From Zizania palustris (Eukaryota; Streptophyta; Magnoliopsida; Poales; Poaceae): a stretch of 64,000 nt of DNA. Numbering within the stretch: position 1 is the stretch's first letter; each line of letters starts with the position of its first letter. The notes under the pieces were generated by a model. That model saw only the letters and a program-made list of their open reading frames with translations. It ran no database searches and was not told where the DNA came from. Below, piece after piece: positions 11,925 through 23,109 of the stretch. The stretch covers positions 32,245,067 through 32,309,066 of the forward strand of contig JAAALK010000289.1 in the NCBI GenBank assembly GCA_019279435.1. Direction: 5' to 3'. The position numbers were made by a program, and so were the translations under genes.

Positions 11925-12152
11925 TAAACTATACTAGAACTAGGCTGTCAATTTGCATGTGATAGACAACGTCTTAATATTTCCTTGGAGCTTTAGATCT
12001 GATATGCTTCTAAAACTAATTTCATTCAAGAGATCCAGCTTGGATATATTCTTCAACAAAACATTATAAATATATACAAGACATGGTATAAGTTTTTTAA
12101 AATGCATTTCATGAAAACTGAAAACTGACTATGAACAATATGGAGATATCCA

Positions 12153-12278
12153 TTAGGTTCCGGCGGGAAACGGATCATCACTTTCCACCACAGTTGCCTT
12201 AAGGTACTTCTCTAAAATCTCCTTAGTGTTATGCGCTCTCCATATGCTCCCATCACTGTAGAATATTTCAGTATGAAC
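12153..12278 (-). CDS. Terminal exon of an unrecognised host gene
   Basis: On the minus strand a pyrimidine-rich acceptor (TTTTTATTGGCTAG) ends at 12279 and is followed by a 41-codon open frame from 12278 to a TAA at 12155-12153. It contains SDGSIWRAHNTKEILEKYL and ends in PFPAGT. Composition, frame and acceptor look like a genuine last exon, though no transcript evidence is available. I do not recognise the family. Upstream on the minus strand lies the Copia A nest, and beyond it a second exon-like block at 52578-52501. An AAG|GTACC donor candidate (minus, about 12440) sits at the nest edge in a compatible phase, so the nest may sit inside or next to the preceding exon. Other reading: an exon captured by an unseen transposon. 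Confidence 0.5.
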   Translation of the reverse strand, partial: VHTEIFYSDGSIWRAHNTKEILEKYLKATVVESDDPFPAGT

Positions 12279-12445
12279 CTAGCCAATAAAAAGAATTAAA
12301 AACCACTTAACTTCAGTTCTAACAAAAAAAACTGTTCAATGTGCTAAAAGAATAATAACATAACTTGTGGATATAGAAAAGTATAGTGCTAAATTAAGAT
12401 ATGGGCAGCAGCGCTGAAAGTTATTACAAAGTTTATGGTACCTTA

Positions 12446-13315
12446 AGTTTAGGGGAAGTTACGCTAACCAGAAATTTTAAAAATTTACTCTAAAACCCAA
12501 GAAGCATGGACGTGTAGTACCTTTTAGCACAAGACGCGCTAGGTGTAGCAGAAGAAGATGTTGAGAAAGCGCGTCCTTGCCTGTCCTTGTTTCGTCCTGG
12601 TCGTTTCTCGCCAATCCAATCGGTGAAGACGACGTAGTTGTTCACGTGATGAAGTCCACGAGTGTCGCTATTAGAGCAATGCCTCTATGGTATCTACACG
12701 TACAGGGATGGAGTAGTTCCCACGACGGCGTTCTAGCACTGCACGTGAGAATGAGAGATCCTCATTCTCAACTTTTGAGATCGAGAAAGGGAGGAGAAGA
12801 GTTCTTGGTGGCTAGGTCTAAACTATCCAAAAGCTTGTTATTCAAGACCTCCTCCTCCTCTCTTTATATAGGGCTGAGAGCCCCTGGTCGTCCACATCTC
12901 AAAAACCAAAAAACGGTTACAACCAATTTGTGTTGTAACAGATCCAATCTATTTTATTCACGTCGGAACTTCCAATCCTGGATCGGAACTTCTGATAGGG
13001 TATTTTGGTCTCTCAATCTAGTATGATACCGTAACAGATTCAATCTGTTTTCACCTACCTCGAAACTTCCGACTCATCGGAACTTCCGAAGCAACTTTTG
13101 CTCTCTGACTCGAGTCTAGAAAATAATTGAAACATCTGATTTCAAATCGGAATTTTTGAGTCATGACGCGAATCTAACCATCGGAACTTCCGATACCTTA
13201 TAGGAACTCTGAAGTTAGTTTTGCTCTCTGGTACGGGTCCCGAAAATAGTCGGAACTTTCGATACACCTATTGGAACTTCCGATCCCTAGAATTTTCGTG
13301 GGCATACTTCCTTCA
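12446..13315 (-). repeat. 3' LTR of Copia A
   Basis: On the plus strand it ends GGCATACTTCCTTCA. In sense orientation it therefore begins TGAAGGAAGTATGCC, directly after the polypurine tract CAAGTGGGAGAT (13316-13327, minus). It is collinear with the 5' LTR at 51107-52500 (for example TAGCACAAGA(C/T)GCGCTAGGTG) and less closely with the LTRs of B. The left boundary is eroded and could be several bases off. It carries multiple TCGGAACTTCCGA-type near-palindromes. Confidence 0.75.
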
Positions 13316-14241
13316 ATCTCCCACTTGCACAAGAACCAATTCTTTGCATGTTTCTTAATCCATCCCCTTAAGTGTGTGACCCGATAGGTTAATACACCAA
13401 TGGATGTTCATCGGAAACCTTTTCCGACTCACTGATCAATAGCGGTACTTAGCAGCAAATATTGACCCTAGAAGTGTACAAAATCAATTTTTACTAAACC
13501 TTTGATATACACAAGCACCAGTCCTTTTACCACACAACATCAGTCAAGCTCAAGGCGAGATTCGTGGCACCCTTGTTGGATAGCTCGACATTTTCACTCG
13601 ACAAGTATCAGATTCAAATCATGACTAACTCTTTAGTCGTAGTGGCATGATTATGCACTTTTCCAATCCAATACCTCTAGGGCCTAAAGATGTCTCTCCT
13701 GTTATTAGGAGGTGTAAATTCCATCTTGATTGCTCACATCCCAAGACATGTTTCACAACACACCTGAAAACAACCCTTATTACTACCCTGTTACAGAATA
13801 GCGTTAGGAAGCATCTAAGTGTGTCACTACGCATTCTGGAATCAAATGACGATCTCAGGTCAAGGACTCTACAGGTACACCATTTGAGATGACAACTGAT
13901 GGCACATTACAATAGCAATCCTAGCAGTATCTCAAGTGGGTCTATCCAATACCATGTCCACCAACATGTGTCCACATTACTGATTTGACATCTCTATATC
14001 TATGATATGTGAAACATGATCATCAATCAGTTAGATGTGCTAATCTATGTGTCATCACTGTCCCACATGATGACAAGATCAGGAATATTTTTTGAACAAT
14101 ATCGTTATAACACAAACAATTTCACATAACAAATCATCAACTCATTAATCAAATGCAAACGACATTTATTCAAGGAACAAGATAACAATTATCCTCACAC
14201 ATTAGCATAGACTCTACTAGCATCTTCCACATACACATGAG
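13316..14241 (-). other. Copia A 3' non-coding region
   Basis: Non-coding sequence between the pol stop codon (14242-14244, minus) and the 3' LTR. It is collinear with 15447-16370 of element B, as shown by GCTCACATCCCAAGACATGT and GTGTCACTACGCATTCT. No open frame of interest. Confidence 0.7.
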
Positions 14242-14646
14242 TCATTCACGCATGTATCTAATACACATGGAGCTCAGGTGCGCCTCATGCTTGGGCTATA
14301 GAAGAGGCTTCGTCAACGGATCCACCATGTTCAAATACGTGTGCACCTTGCAAATATTCACATCACCTCTCTCAATGATCTCACATATCAAGTGATATTG
14401 CCGAAGTATATGTTTAGACTTTTGGTGTGATCTAGTATCCTTGGCGTGCGCAATGGCACCACTATTATCACAATAGAGGTCCACTGTACTAGACGCACTA
14501 GGAACAACACCCAACTCAGAAATGAACTTTCTGATCTAAATGACCTCCTTCACAGCTTCTAAAGCGGCGATATACTCAGCTTCTGTTGTAGAATCAACCA
14601 CCGTCTCTTGCTTGGAACTCTTCCAACTCATTGCGCCTCCATTAAA
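14242..14646 (-). pseudogene. Copia A RNase H, C-terminal part
   Basis: The minus strand encodes DLYCDNSGAIAHAKDTRSHQ, KSKHILRQYHLI and VDPLTKPL, the conserved C-terminal half of Copia RNase H. A stop lies at 14242-14244 and there is an internal stop within the tail. The frame is broken at 14646 by the 3' LTR of element B. The missing N-terminal half resumes at 37587, where the same domain continues (QSGFVFCLN). A normally encodes the last enzyme of gag-pol; here it is a relic. Confidence 0.8.
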
Positions 14647-15446
14647 TGTTGGGGAATAGGGGAGCTACACTAGCCGACAAATTCAAAATTTCCGCCCTAG
14701 GCCCTAGGCTCATGCGCGTGTGAGATCATAGATCGGTATCTTCTAGCATGAGACACGCTAGGTGCAGCGGAAGAAGATGTTGGAGCAGCGCATCAAGTCT
14801 CTCCTCGCTTTGTCCTTGCCGTCCTTCGCCGATCCGATCGATGAAGACGACGTAGTCATTCACATGTAGATGTTCACGAGCGTCGCTATTAGCGCAACAC
14901 CTCCACGGAGACCACACGTATAGGGATGGAGTACCTCCCATGGCAGCGTGCTAGCACCGCACGTGAGAGACGGGGATCCTTGACCTCAACGTTTGAGATC
15001 AAGAAAGAAGGAGAGAACTCTTTGGTGGCTAGGTCTAATCTAGGCTTATTGATTGCCCCAAGACGTCCTCCTCCTCTCCTTATATAGGGCTGAGAGCCCT
15101 GGGTCGTTCTCATCTCGAAACCCTAAAAACTGTAACAGATCTAATCTGTTTGCCTATGTCGGAACTTCCGATCCTAGATTGGAACTTCCGACAAGGTATT
15201 TTAGGTCTCCTGATATAGTTCAACACACAAAAAATCCAATATGTTATTGCCCACCTCGGAACTTCTGATACCATATCGGAACTACTGATCAGTACAAAAT
15301 TCCCTGATATCGAATCGGAACTTCTGGCTCTTCGAAACTTCCGAAGCAACATTTGCTCTCTGTATCGAGACCAGAAAATAACCGGAACTTCTAATACTTC
15401 CTATCGGAACTTGTGATCCATGGATTTTTATTGGGCATATCATTCA
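14647..15446 (-). repeat. 3' LTR of Copia B
   Basis: An 800-bp LTR that on the plus strand starts TGTTGGGGAATAGG and ends GCATATCATTCA. The minus-strand polypurine tract TAAGTGGGAGAT lies at 15447-15458. It is collinear with 36792-37586, apart from a short deletion near the left end of that copy. It includes several GGAACTTCCGA motifs. Confidence 0.85.
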
Positions 15447-16370
15447 ATCTCCCACTTACACAAGAACCAATTCTTTGCATGTTTTTAATCCACCCCCTTA
15501 AGTGTGTGACCTGATAGGTTCATACACTAACGACTATTCATTGAAAACTGTTTCTGACTCACTAATCAATAGCGGTACCTAGAAACACATATTGACCCCC
15601 GAAAGCGTAAAAAATAAAATTTTCATGAACCTTGATATACTCAAGCACTAGTCCCTTTACCACGCGCCGTCAGTCATGCTCAATGTGAGATACATGCCAT
15701 CCTTGCTGGTTAGCTCGACATTTCACTCGATCAAGCATCGAATTCAAATCATGACTAACTCCTTAGTCATAATGGCATGGCCATACACTTTTCCAATCTA
15801 ATACCTCGAGGGGCCTAGATACGACTCTCCCGTTATTAGGAGTTGTAAATTCCATCTTGATCGCTCATATCCCAAGACATGTTTCACATCACACCTGAAA
15901 ACAACCCTTATTACAACCCTGTTACGGAATAGCGTTAGGAAGCATATAAGTGTGTCACTACGCATTCTAGAATCAAATGACGATCTTAGGTCTAAGGACT
16001 CTACAGGTACACCATTTGAGATGACAACTGTTGGCACATTACAATACCAATCCCAACAGTATCTCAAGTCGGTCTGTCCAACACCATGTTGACCAACATG
16101 TGTCCACATCACTGATTTGACATATCTATGTCTATGATCTGTGAAACACAATCATCAATCAACCGGATGTGCTAATCCATGTATCATCACTATCCCACAT
16201 GATGACAAGATTAGGGACCCTTTTTAACAACATCGTCATAAAGAAAATAGTTTCACATAACAAGTTGGACTTATTAATTAAATGCAAACGATATTTATCC
16301 AAGGAACAAGATAACAATTATCCTCATACATTAGCATAGACTCTACTAGAATCTTCCGTAAACACATGAC
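15447..16370 (-). other. Copia B 3' non-coding region
   Basis: Polypurine tract at 15447-15458 (minus), then about 0.9 kb of non-coding DNA collinear with 13316-14241 of element A. No gene. Confidence 0.7.
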
Positions 16371-17990
16371 TCACTCACGCAAGTATATAATACCCATGGA
16401 GCTCATATGCGTCTCATGCTTGGGCTGTGGAAGAGGCTTCATCAACGGATCCGCCATGTTCATATCCGTGTGCACCTTGCAAATCTTCACACCACCTCTC
16501 TCAATGATCTCTAGGATCAGGTGATATAACCAAAGTATATGTTTGGATTTCTAGTGTGATCAAGGCTCCTTGGCTTACGTAATGGTACCACTATTATCAC
16601 AATAGAGGTCCACTGGACTAGACGCACTAGGAACAACACCCAACTCAGAAACAAACTTCTTGATCCAAACAACCTCCTTTTTCGCTTCTGAAGTAGCGAT
16701 ATACTCAACTTCTATTGTAGAATCGACCACCGTCTCTTGCTTGGAACTCTTCCAACTCACTGTTCCTCTATTGAGGCAGAACACAAAACCAGATTGTGAT
16801 TGAGAATCATCTTTATCGATCTAAAAGCTAGCATCCGTGTAACCACTTACAACGAGCTCCTCTTCACCACCGTATACCAGGAACATTTCCTCAGTCCTTC
16901 TCAAGTTCTTGAGGAAACTCTTTACTACAGCCCAGTGACTTTTACCTGGGTTCGATTGGTACCTACTCGTAATACTTAGAGCATATGACACATCTGGGCA
17001 TGTACACATAATGGCATACATGATGGATCCAATTGCGGAGGCATACATGATTGCACTCATCTTCTCTAGATCATCAGGTGTCACAACACACTGAGTATTA
17101 CTAAGAGAAATACCATGTGACATTGGCAGAAATCCTTCTTCGAATTCTACATTTTGAACCATTTCAAAACCTTGTCAATGTACATACTTTGGCTTAATCC
17201 AATTAACCATTTTGATCTATCTCTATAGATCTTTGTGCCCAAAATGTATGCTACCTCTCCAAGATCTTTCATCGAAAAACTATTTTTCAGTGAAGTCTTG
17301 ATAGCATTCAACAAAGGAATGTCGTTTCCGATCAATAGTATGTCATCCACATATAGGACCAGAAACACAAGTGAGCTCCCACTAGATTTGTTGTAAACAC
17401 AAGGTTATGCATTCTTGATGAAGCCAAACCCTTTTACTACCTCATCAAAACAAAGATTCCAACTCCGAGAAGCTTGCTTCAATCCATAAATGGACTTTTG
17501 CAACTAACAAACTTTCCTAGCATTCTTTGAACCATCAAGACCTTCAAGTTGTGTCATGTACACATCCTCACTTAGGTTTCCATTTAGGAAAGCTGTCTTG
17601 ACATCAATTTACCATATCTCATAATCATAAAATGCGGCAATAACTAGGATGATCCGAATAGACTTAAGCATAGCGAAGGTCGAAAACGTTTCATCATAAT
17701 CAACACCTTGAATCTTTCTAAAACATTTCACCACCAATCGTGCCTTATAGATGTGAACATTTCCATAAACGTCTATCTTTTCTTGAAGATCCATTTACAC
17801 TCAATGGTTTTTACACCATCGGGTGGATCAACAAAGTTCCAAACATGGTTGACATGCATGGACTCCAACTCGGATCCAATGGCTCCAAGCCATTTCTAAG
17901 AGTCTGGTCCCATCACTGCTTCCGCACAGGTCTTAGGCTCATCGTTGTCCAACAACAACACGCCACGATGCCCAGTGGTCAAGAACATGT
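16371..17990 (-). pseudogene. Copia B RT and RNase H (interrupted, decayed)
   Basis: Minus-strand pol fragment. Reading 5' to 3': the hinge before RT (about 17900), the RT palm with YVDDILLIGND (YVDD codons 17353-17342), the KDLGE segment, the post-palm HGISLS and VSYALSITSRYQSNPG blocks, and RNase H with QSGFVFCLN-type, SSKQETV and DLYCDNSG motifs, ending MGIIYLRE with a stop at 16373-16371. Several in-frame stops and shifts break it. At 17990 it is cut by the 5' LTR of element C. The same segment in element A (38755-38800) continues past this point, which shows the insertion site directly. Confidence 0.85.
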
Positions 17991-19980
17991 TGAGGAGCCA
18001 TGCTGAAGAGTGTGGGCCTCATGGCTCTAGATGTGATGAGTGATTATCAATGGAAGTCAAAGAGGACTAAAGAGAAGAGAAGACCTGCTGTGTCTGGGCC
18101 GCATGTGACTCAGGTACACGGGCAGCGAGCGACTGTCGGGCAAAGGGGCTGTGAAGTCGGGCTGGCCCAATTCGGGTACATGGGCTAGGAGCAGCAGAGG
18201 ATCCATTAGGTTGTTGATCAGGATTGACTCAGGTACACGGGCGGTGAGCGATTGCCAGGCTGAGAGAGATGCGGAGTCGGGCCGGCCCAATCCGGGTACC
18301 CGGTGCAAAGACGGTGGACGCTTTGTCAGTTTCGGCGCAAAACTGACAACCGCTGATCTTGGATCTGACCGTTCTGAGGCGAAGCCGTAACCGCTACAAA
18401 AGCCCCACTTTAGGATAAGTCATCTGTAATTAGGAGTTTACTATTTTGCCTTTAGGCCCACAGTTTGTCAGTCGAGTCTGTAAAAATATCCTAATGACAT
18501 TTTTGTCTTTTCCATTTTTTTAGCGTCTGTAAAAACCCTAAGGGTCTTTTGGTATTTTCCTAGGCTATTGGGCTGCCTATAAATAGGGCCCCAATCCCTA
18601 CGGTTAGGGTTACCCTTTCTGAAATCACTTTCCTAATACAAAAAGATTGGGTCACTTTTTGGTGTTCATCTCCTAGCGTTTTGTTCTTCTCCGCTGCCAT
18701 TGTTTCTTCGCGCACCCACCAAGAAATCAGCCATCAGGTTTTATTCTCTGCTTCTCAGCCATCAGGTTTCGCAGTGTATTCATTTATTCGATACCTCGTT
18801 TTGTGTGCCTATAGCGATCTTCTGTATGCGATGGTTTAGGCTTTGTTTCTCTGTGTTCTGTGCGCTGAGAGAAATTTATTTTTGGCACTGTTTTCTATTT
18901 GCGCGGCTGGTTAGTTTTTGTGCTTTTGTTTACTCTATAAAGCAGTTGGCTAGCCAGCTAGTCTCTTGTGCTAGATGTTTATTTTCGTTGGTTTGCAGGC
19001 AGCCATGTTCTCTACTGTGCGTGGCAGGGCATTTGAGTACCTAGAGTAGACTCGTAGCTGCCTGGCTTGCTTGCTGATTGGTCACCTCACATAGTAATTC
19101 ATAGGCTGTCCTCACCTAAGGTTTAGGCTGCAGTTGCTGCTAGCATGCGCATGGCATGGCTAGTGAAACTAGCCCGCGGCTAGCTCTTGCTTTTGTTTTT
19201 TGCAGCGACCAAAACACTCCGCACGGGTAAGCGTGTCCAGAGATGTTTTGTGTTTTTGTGAACTCAGCGAAGTCCGCAGGAGGTACTTCGAAGCTCCATT
19301 GAATCGTGCTGAGTTTTTATTTTCTATTCGAACATCCTTGCGAAGGTGTCAGTCCGGAGTGTGGGCGAGGTTTTTTTCTTCAGAGTTCTTCACTGAAGCT
19401 TCACGGTGTACGAAGCCCTTCGAAGTTCCGCGCATGTCTGTTTTGAACGAGCGAAGGTCCTAGCATGTGCAGGCTTCGGATTTTTTTGTACCTTCGGTTT
19501 TTGTGGACTGGTTCGGAGTTGGTTGTTTCGAAAGCTTCTCACAGACTCCGGCATAGTACATAATGGACTTTGACAGCCGGCTCTGTACTCTTCACTTCTG
19601 GAGTGCATGGTTCGAAGTCTAGGTGCAGGGTTCGGTCATTCACTTCGAACTGTGTCTTTACAGACTTCGAACCATAGACTATTTTGAACAGTATTAGCTC
19701 GTTTCATTTTGCGTGCTTTTGAGCAGATATTTCTGTTGTTGATGTGTGAACTGCTTATGTTTTGAATGATAAATTAATCTGCCTTTAAGCTCTGTGTTGG
19801 TGTTTCTTTATTTAGGACACCGGTCGTTTTTAGGCTAGAGCATTTTAGGTTCTGTGGATCTGTTTTACTTTTCCTGCTAAGTCTGTTGAGGTGCGTTGGG
19901 TGTTGGGAGAAGGCCATTGATTTGAAAGAATTTTTTAGGCGCCCATTCACCCCCCTATGGTCGCTACTTTCGGTCCTACA
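17991..19980 (+). repeat. 5' LTR of element C
   Basis: It begins TGAGGAGCCATGCTG and ends TTCGGTCCTACA, followed by AG and the PBS. It is collinear with 27368-29139. A TATA box TATAAATA lies at 18578-18585, in a block 'cctataaatagggcccc' typical of Copia promoters. Repeated TTCGAA-containing motifs occur between 19260 and 19680. Confidence 0.9.
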
Positions 19981-19982
19981 AG

Positions 19983-19994
19983 TGGTATCAGAGC
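19983..19994 (+). promoter_or_regulatory. Primer binding site of element C (initiator tRNA-Met)
   Basis: TGGTATCAGAGC is complementary to the 3' end of plant initiator methionine tRNA and lies two bases after the LTR. It primes minus-strand cDNA synthesis. Confidence 0.9.
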
Positions 19995-20045
19995 CTGGTT
20001 AGGGTTTTTCCATACCTTAAACGGTTCTAAACCCAGGTAGTGATC

Positions 20046-21380
20046 ATGACTTACTCTGGAAAGGTTCCGTCCCTGGAAGCTTATGGCTATACTTATTGGA
20101 AGACTCGCATGCGAGCTTATCTCATGAGCCAGAGCGTGGACATTTGGAACATTTGTGTTCACCCTACTTTCACAATAGTGCCTGTTGCTGAGGATACATC
20201 TCCAGATATTTTCGCCCAACATCAGAACAACAACAAAGCGGTGAACATTTTGTTTTCTGGTTTAGGTCCCACTGAATTTGAGCGTATGAGCCATCTCTAC
20301 AATGCTAGAGAGATCTGGGCTACCCTTCAGGCACACCATGAGGGGACATCCCAGGTCAAGGCTCGGCTCTATCAGACCTACCGGCGTGAATATGAAAATT
20401 TCACACAGAAGCCGGGTGAATCTATTGAAGAATTGTTTGGTCGTTTTCAACCGATCGTTAATAAGCTTCGGGCCAACAAGGCCGAGGGAGTTCAGCTGGT
20501 CTCAGATCACGAGCAGGCGCTCAAGGTTCTTCATACCTTGGACCCTAAGATCTGGGAGATCAAGGTATCCTCTATCATTAAGAGCACCTCTTATGATACC
20601 TTGACAATTTCCGAGTTGTTTAGCAAGCTCAAGGCCACAGAGGTTGATATCCAATTGAGATCAAATCTCACTGGCTCTGGATCAAAAACCCTGGCCCTTG
20701 CTACACCTTCCGCTGACCCCTCCTCTGTGAGCTGTGTTGGGTTCTCCTTGATGTTTATCACTGAGGACCAGCTTGAGTCGCTAGGAGATGATGACCTTTA
20801 TCTGTTTAACAACCGGGTGCGTCGTGTCTATGATAAGCGAATGTTCAAAATAAACGGCACGAAATCCGGATTCTTTGAGTGTGGTGATCCAGGTCACTTC
20901 ATCGCCGACTGCCCCAAGCGCAATGGTCACAAGAAGGGTGCTGGTGGTGGCTTCTACGACTCCGGCAAGCACGACAGCTCCTCCTTCACAAAGGGCAAGC
21001 CCAACACAAGATTCTTCAGAAAGGCCCTGAAGGACTACCAGCGTGAGAACAAGAAGCGAGACAAGGCCTTCTTCGCCGAGATGGAGAAAAGCTACTCCAA
21101 GCGGTCTTCGTCTTCTTCTTCATCAAGCTCAAGTGATGAGGAGATCGTGATAAGAAAGGGGAAGGACAAGGATGATCCAGCGGGCCTCTTCTTCATGGCC
21201 TTCGGGGACAGGCCGAAGAGCCACTCACATCACCGCCAAAGATCCCGTAAGAGCTTCTGCTCAATGGCTCTTTGGGATAAGGAAGAGAAGGGATCCCCCG
21301 ACAACTCCGATGATGATGACGATGAAAAGGTATCTTCCTATGAATGCGAAATCATTGATTTACTTGAAGAGAACCGTTAG
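20046..21380 (+). CDS. Element C gag (capsid, nucleocapsid), truncated by TAG
   Basis: Retrotransposon structural protein that would form the cytoplasmic particle. I chose the ATG at 20046, 50 bases after the PBS; the frame is also open 2 codons upstream. Residues 1 to about 215 resemble the Copia gag domain (UBN2 type), with YTYWKTRMRAYL near the start, ARLYQTYRREYENFTQ, and ISELFSKLKATE near residue 200. A zinc-knuckle-like block FFECGDPGHFIADC follows, but the first Cys of the usual CX2CX4HX4C is Phe, so the knuckle is probably defective. A Ser-rich and acidic tail follows. The TAG at 21378-21380 stands where a Gln codon is likely, because homology-like coiled-coil sequence continues in frame past it. 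Confidence 0.8.
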   Translation: MTYSGKVPSLEAYGYTYWKTRMRAYLMSQSVDIWNICVHPTFTIVPVAEDTSPDIFAQHQNNNKAVNILFSGLGPTEFERMSHLYNAREIWATLQAHHEGTSQVKARLYQTYRREYENFTQKPGESIEELFGRFQPIVNKLRANKAEGVQLVSDHEQALKVLHTLDPKIWEIKVSSIIKSTSYDTLTISELFSKLKATEVDIQLRSNLTGSGSKTLALATPSADPSSVSCVGFSLMFITEDQLESLGDDDLYLFNNRVRRVYDKRMFKINGTKSGFFECGDPGHFIADCPKRNGHKKGAGGGFYDSGKHDSSSFTKGKPNTRFFRKALKDYQRENKKRDKAFFAEMEKSYSKRSSSSSSSSSSDEEIVIRKGKDKDDPAGLFFMAFGDRPKSHSHHRQRSRKSFCSMALWDKEEKGSPDNSDDDDDEKVSSYECEIIDLLEENR

Positions 21381-21383
21381 GAG

Positions 21384-22797
21384 TTGAAATATCGGGAGAA
21401 ACTGCTTAGAGGGGCTACGAAGAGGATAGATGAGCTTGAGAGTGAGCTTGTCGTGGCCAACAGCAGAATTGAGAGCTTATCTTCTTCCGCTTGCTTGGGT
21501 GGTAGCAGTGAGTGCCCAAATTGTGAGGTGTTACTGTGTGACCTGACGACTCTGAAGTCCAGGTACACAGAGAGGGTAGATGAGAGGGACGCTTTGGCCA
21601 CTGAGCTTGAAAGCGCTCAGCTGGAGCTAAAAGATGCTCATGCCACTATCGTCGTGCCCTGTGTTGATTGCCCATCTCATCTAGCTAGTCTAGCTGAGCT
21701 GAAAGCCAAGGGTGATGAGCACTTGGGCGAGTTGGAGAGAGTCAGAGCTGAGCTGGAACAGACTAGGCTAGAGCTTGAGACACTGTTAGTTCCACCCACT
21801 GTTTGTGAGAACTGCTTGTCTCTTAGATTGGAGTTGATCAAACTAAAAGCCGAGAAGTCTGTCTAGGTTGATAGAGAGTGTGAGACCTGCTTGTCTCAGG
21901 TGGAGGTACTAGCTTCCTTGAGAGAGGAGCTAGCTGATGTTCAGAATGAGAACTTTTACCTCCGTCGGATCCTAAGTTGGGTGAGTGCCAGAGAGCCACA
22001 GCTCAGCATGATGATGTAGTAGTTTAAGAAGCAGGATGGGTTTGGGGTAGGCTACACCTACACCAAGGCTGATTTTGAGAGTGCCATTAGCCGGGCAGTG
22101 GAGTGGAGTAAGATGACTCCTGAACAGAGATATCCCAAGACTCACTCCACTGAGTATTTCTAGGCTAGTCATCCCAAGGATGGAGTGTTCCAAGAACAAC
22201 CTAAAGCTCCACCCAAGAAGCCCATCTAGGTCCCAAAGCCCAAACATCTCCACACTTCTCTAAACTCTCTACCTAGACCCTCTCATACCAAAGAGTCTAC
22301 ACCCAACACCACCAAGCCCAAGAACCCCAAGCCTCAACCACATACCAAGAAGCCACTTACCACTGTGAGTACTGTCAGAGAGACGGGCATCTTGAGGAGT
22401 TTTGCTTCAGGAGGAAGCGGGTTGAGAGAGCAGAGAGAGCTCGTGGTGGGCAGGAGCAGTTCTACCAGCAGGGTGGTAGACTGAGAGTTCCTCGACGCGG
22501 GGAGAGGTTAGAGGCCAGGCCGCGTCGTGTAGGTGGTGGTATAGGAGATGACTTTCATGCCCGTGCTCCGGATGGTGGTGTTCACTCCGGCAGAGATCCA
22601 GGCCGTTCTAGATACGGTTTTGGACCTCGTGGCCGAGACTTTAGGCAGAACCAAGGACCGCGCTTTGATCCGCATTTTGGTCCAAACTCTTATGATTCCT
22701 TCTGCTTTCTGTCTTTTGAGCAGATGGCTCGACACGGGTTTAGTTCTTTTGCTAAACCTGGTGCCGTACCTTTTTCTCCCCCTTACGACCACTGATT
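21384..22797 (+). pseudogene. Element C gag extension: coiled coil and second zinc knuckle
   Basis: The gag reading frame continues after the TAG at 21378-21380. From 21384 to 21866 it encodes a heptad-rich coiled coil (repeated ELE, LELE and RAELEQTRLELE segments) with CXXC pairs (CPNC, CVDC, CENC). Further TAG codons fall at 21864, 22017, 22020, 22161 and 22227. Around 22370-22410 a CX2CX4HX4C knuckle is visible (CEYCQRDGHLEEFC in a shifted frame), followed by an Arg/Gly-rich tract. A long coiled-coil gag is a known trait of SIRE-type elements. Confidence 0.65.
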
Positions 22798-23103
22798 GTG
22801 CAGGATCGGGGTCTGGAGGACGTATGGATCATGGACTCAGGATGCTCTCGCCACATGATGGGACATCGCAGATGGTTCTTCAGTCTCTCTTCCCCGAGCT
22901 GCAAGGAATACATCACATTTGGGAACAGTGGTCAAGGGAAGGTACACGGCATTGGCTCAATTCGCATCTCTGACCATTTCTCTTTGAAGAATGTTGTTTT
23001 GGTTGGAAATTTGAACATTAATTTGATTTCTGTTTCACAACTTCTTGAGGATGGTTTGGAGGTTCGTTTTAAGAAGGGCAGTTCTTCTGTGGTTGATTCT
23101 TGA
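22798..23103 (+). pseudogene. Element C aspartic protease
   Basis: The frame encodes VWIMDSGCSRHM, with the DSG triad of the retrotransposon aspartic protease that cuts the gag-pol polyprotein. The conserved ITFGNSGQGKV and GSIRI segments follow. It ends at TGA 23101-23103 after VVDS, probably a former CGA codon, and the pol frame resumes directly. The length fits a Copia protease domain. Confidence 0.8.
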
Positions 23104-23109
23104 GGGTCT

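Noticed and set aside
18700..19608. Cys/Phe-rich frames in the C LTRs (repeated at 28077-28839)
   Set aside because: They occur in both LTR copies because the LTR is duplicated, are unequally conserved and carry no motif.
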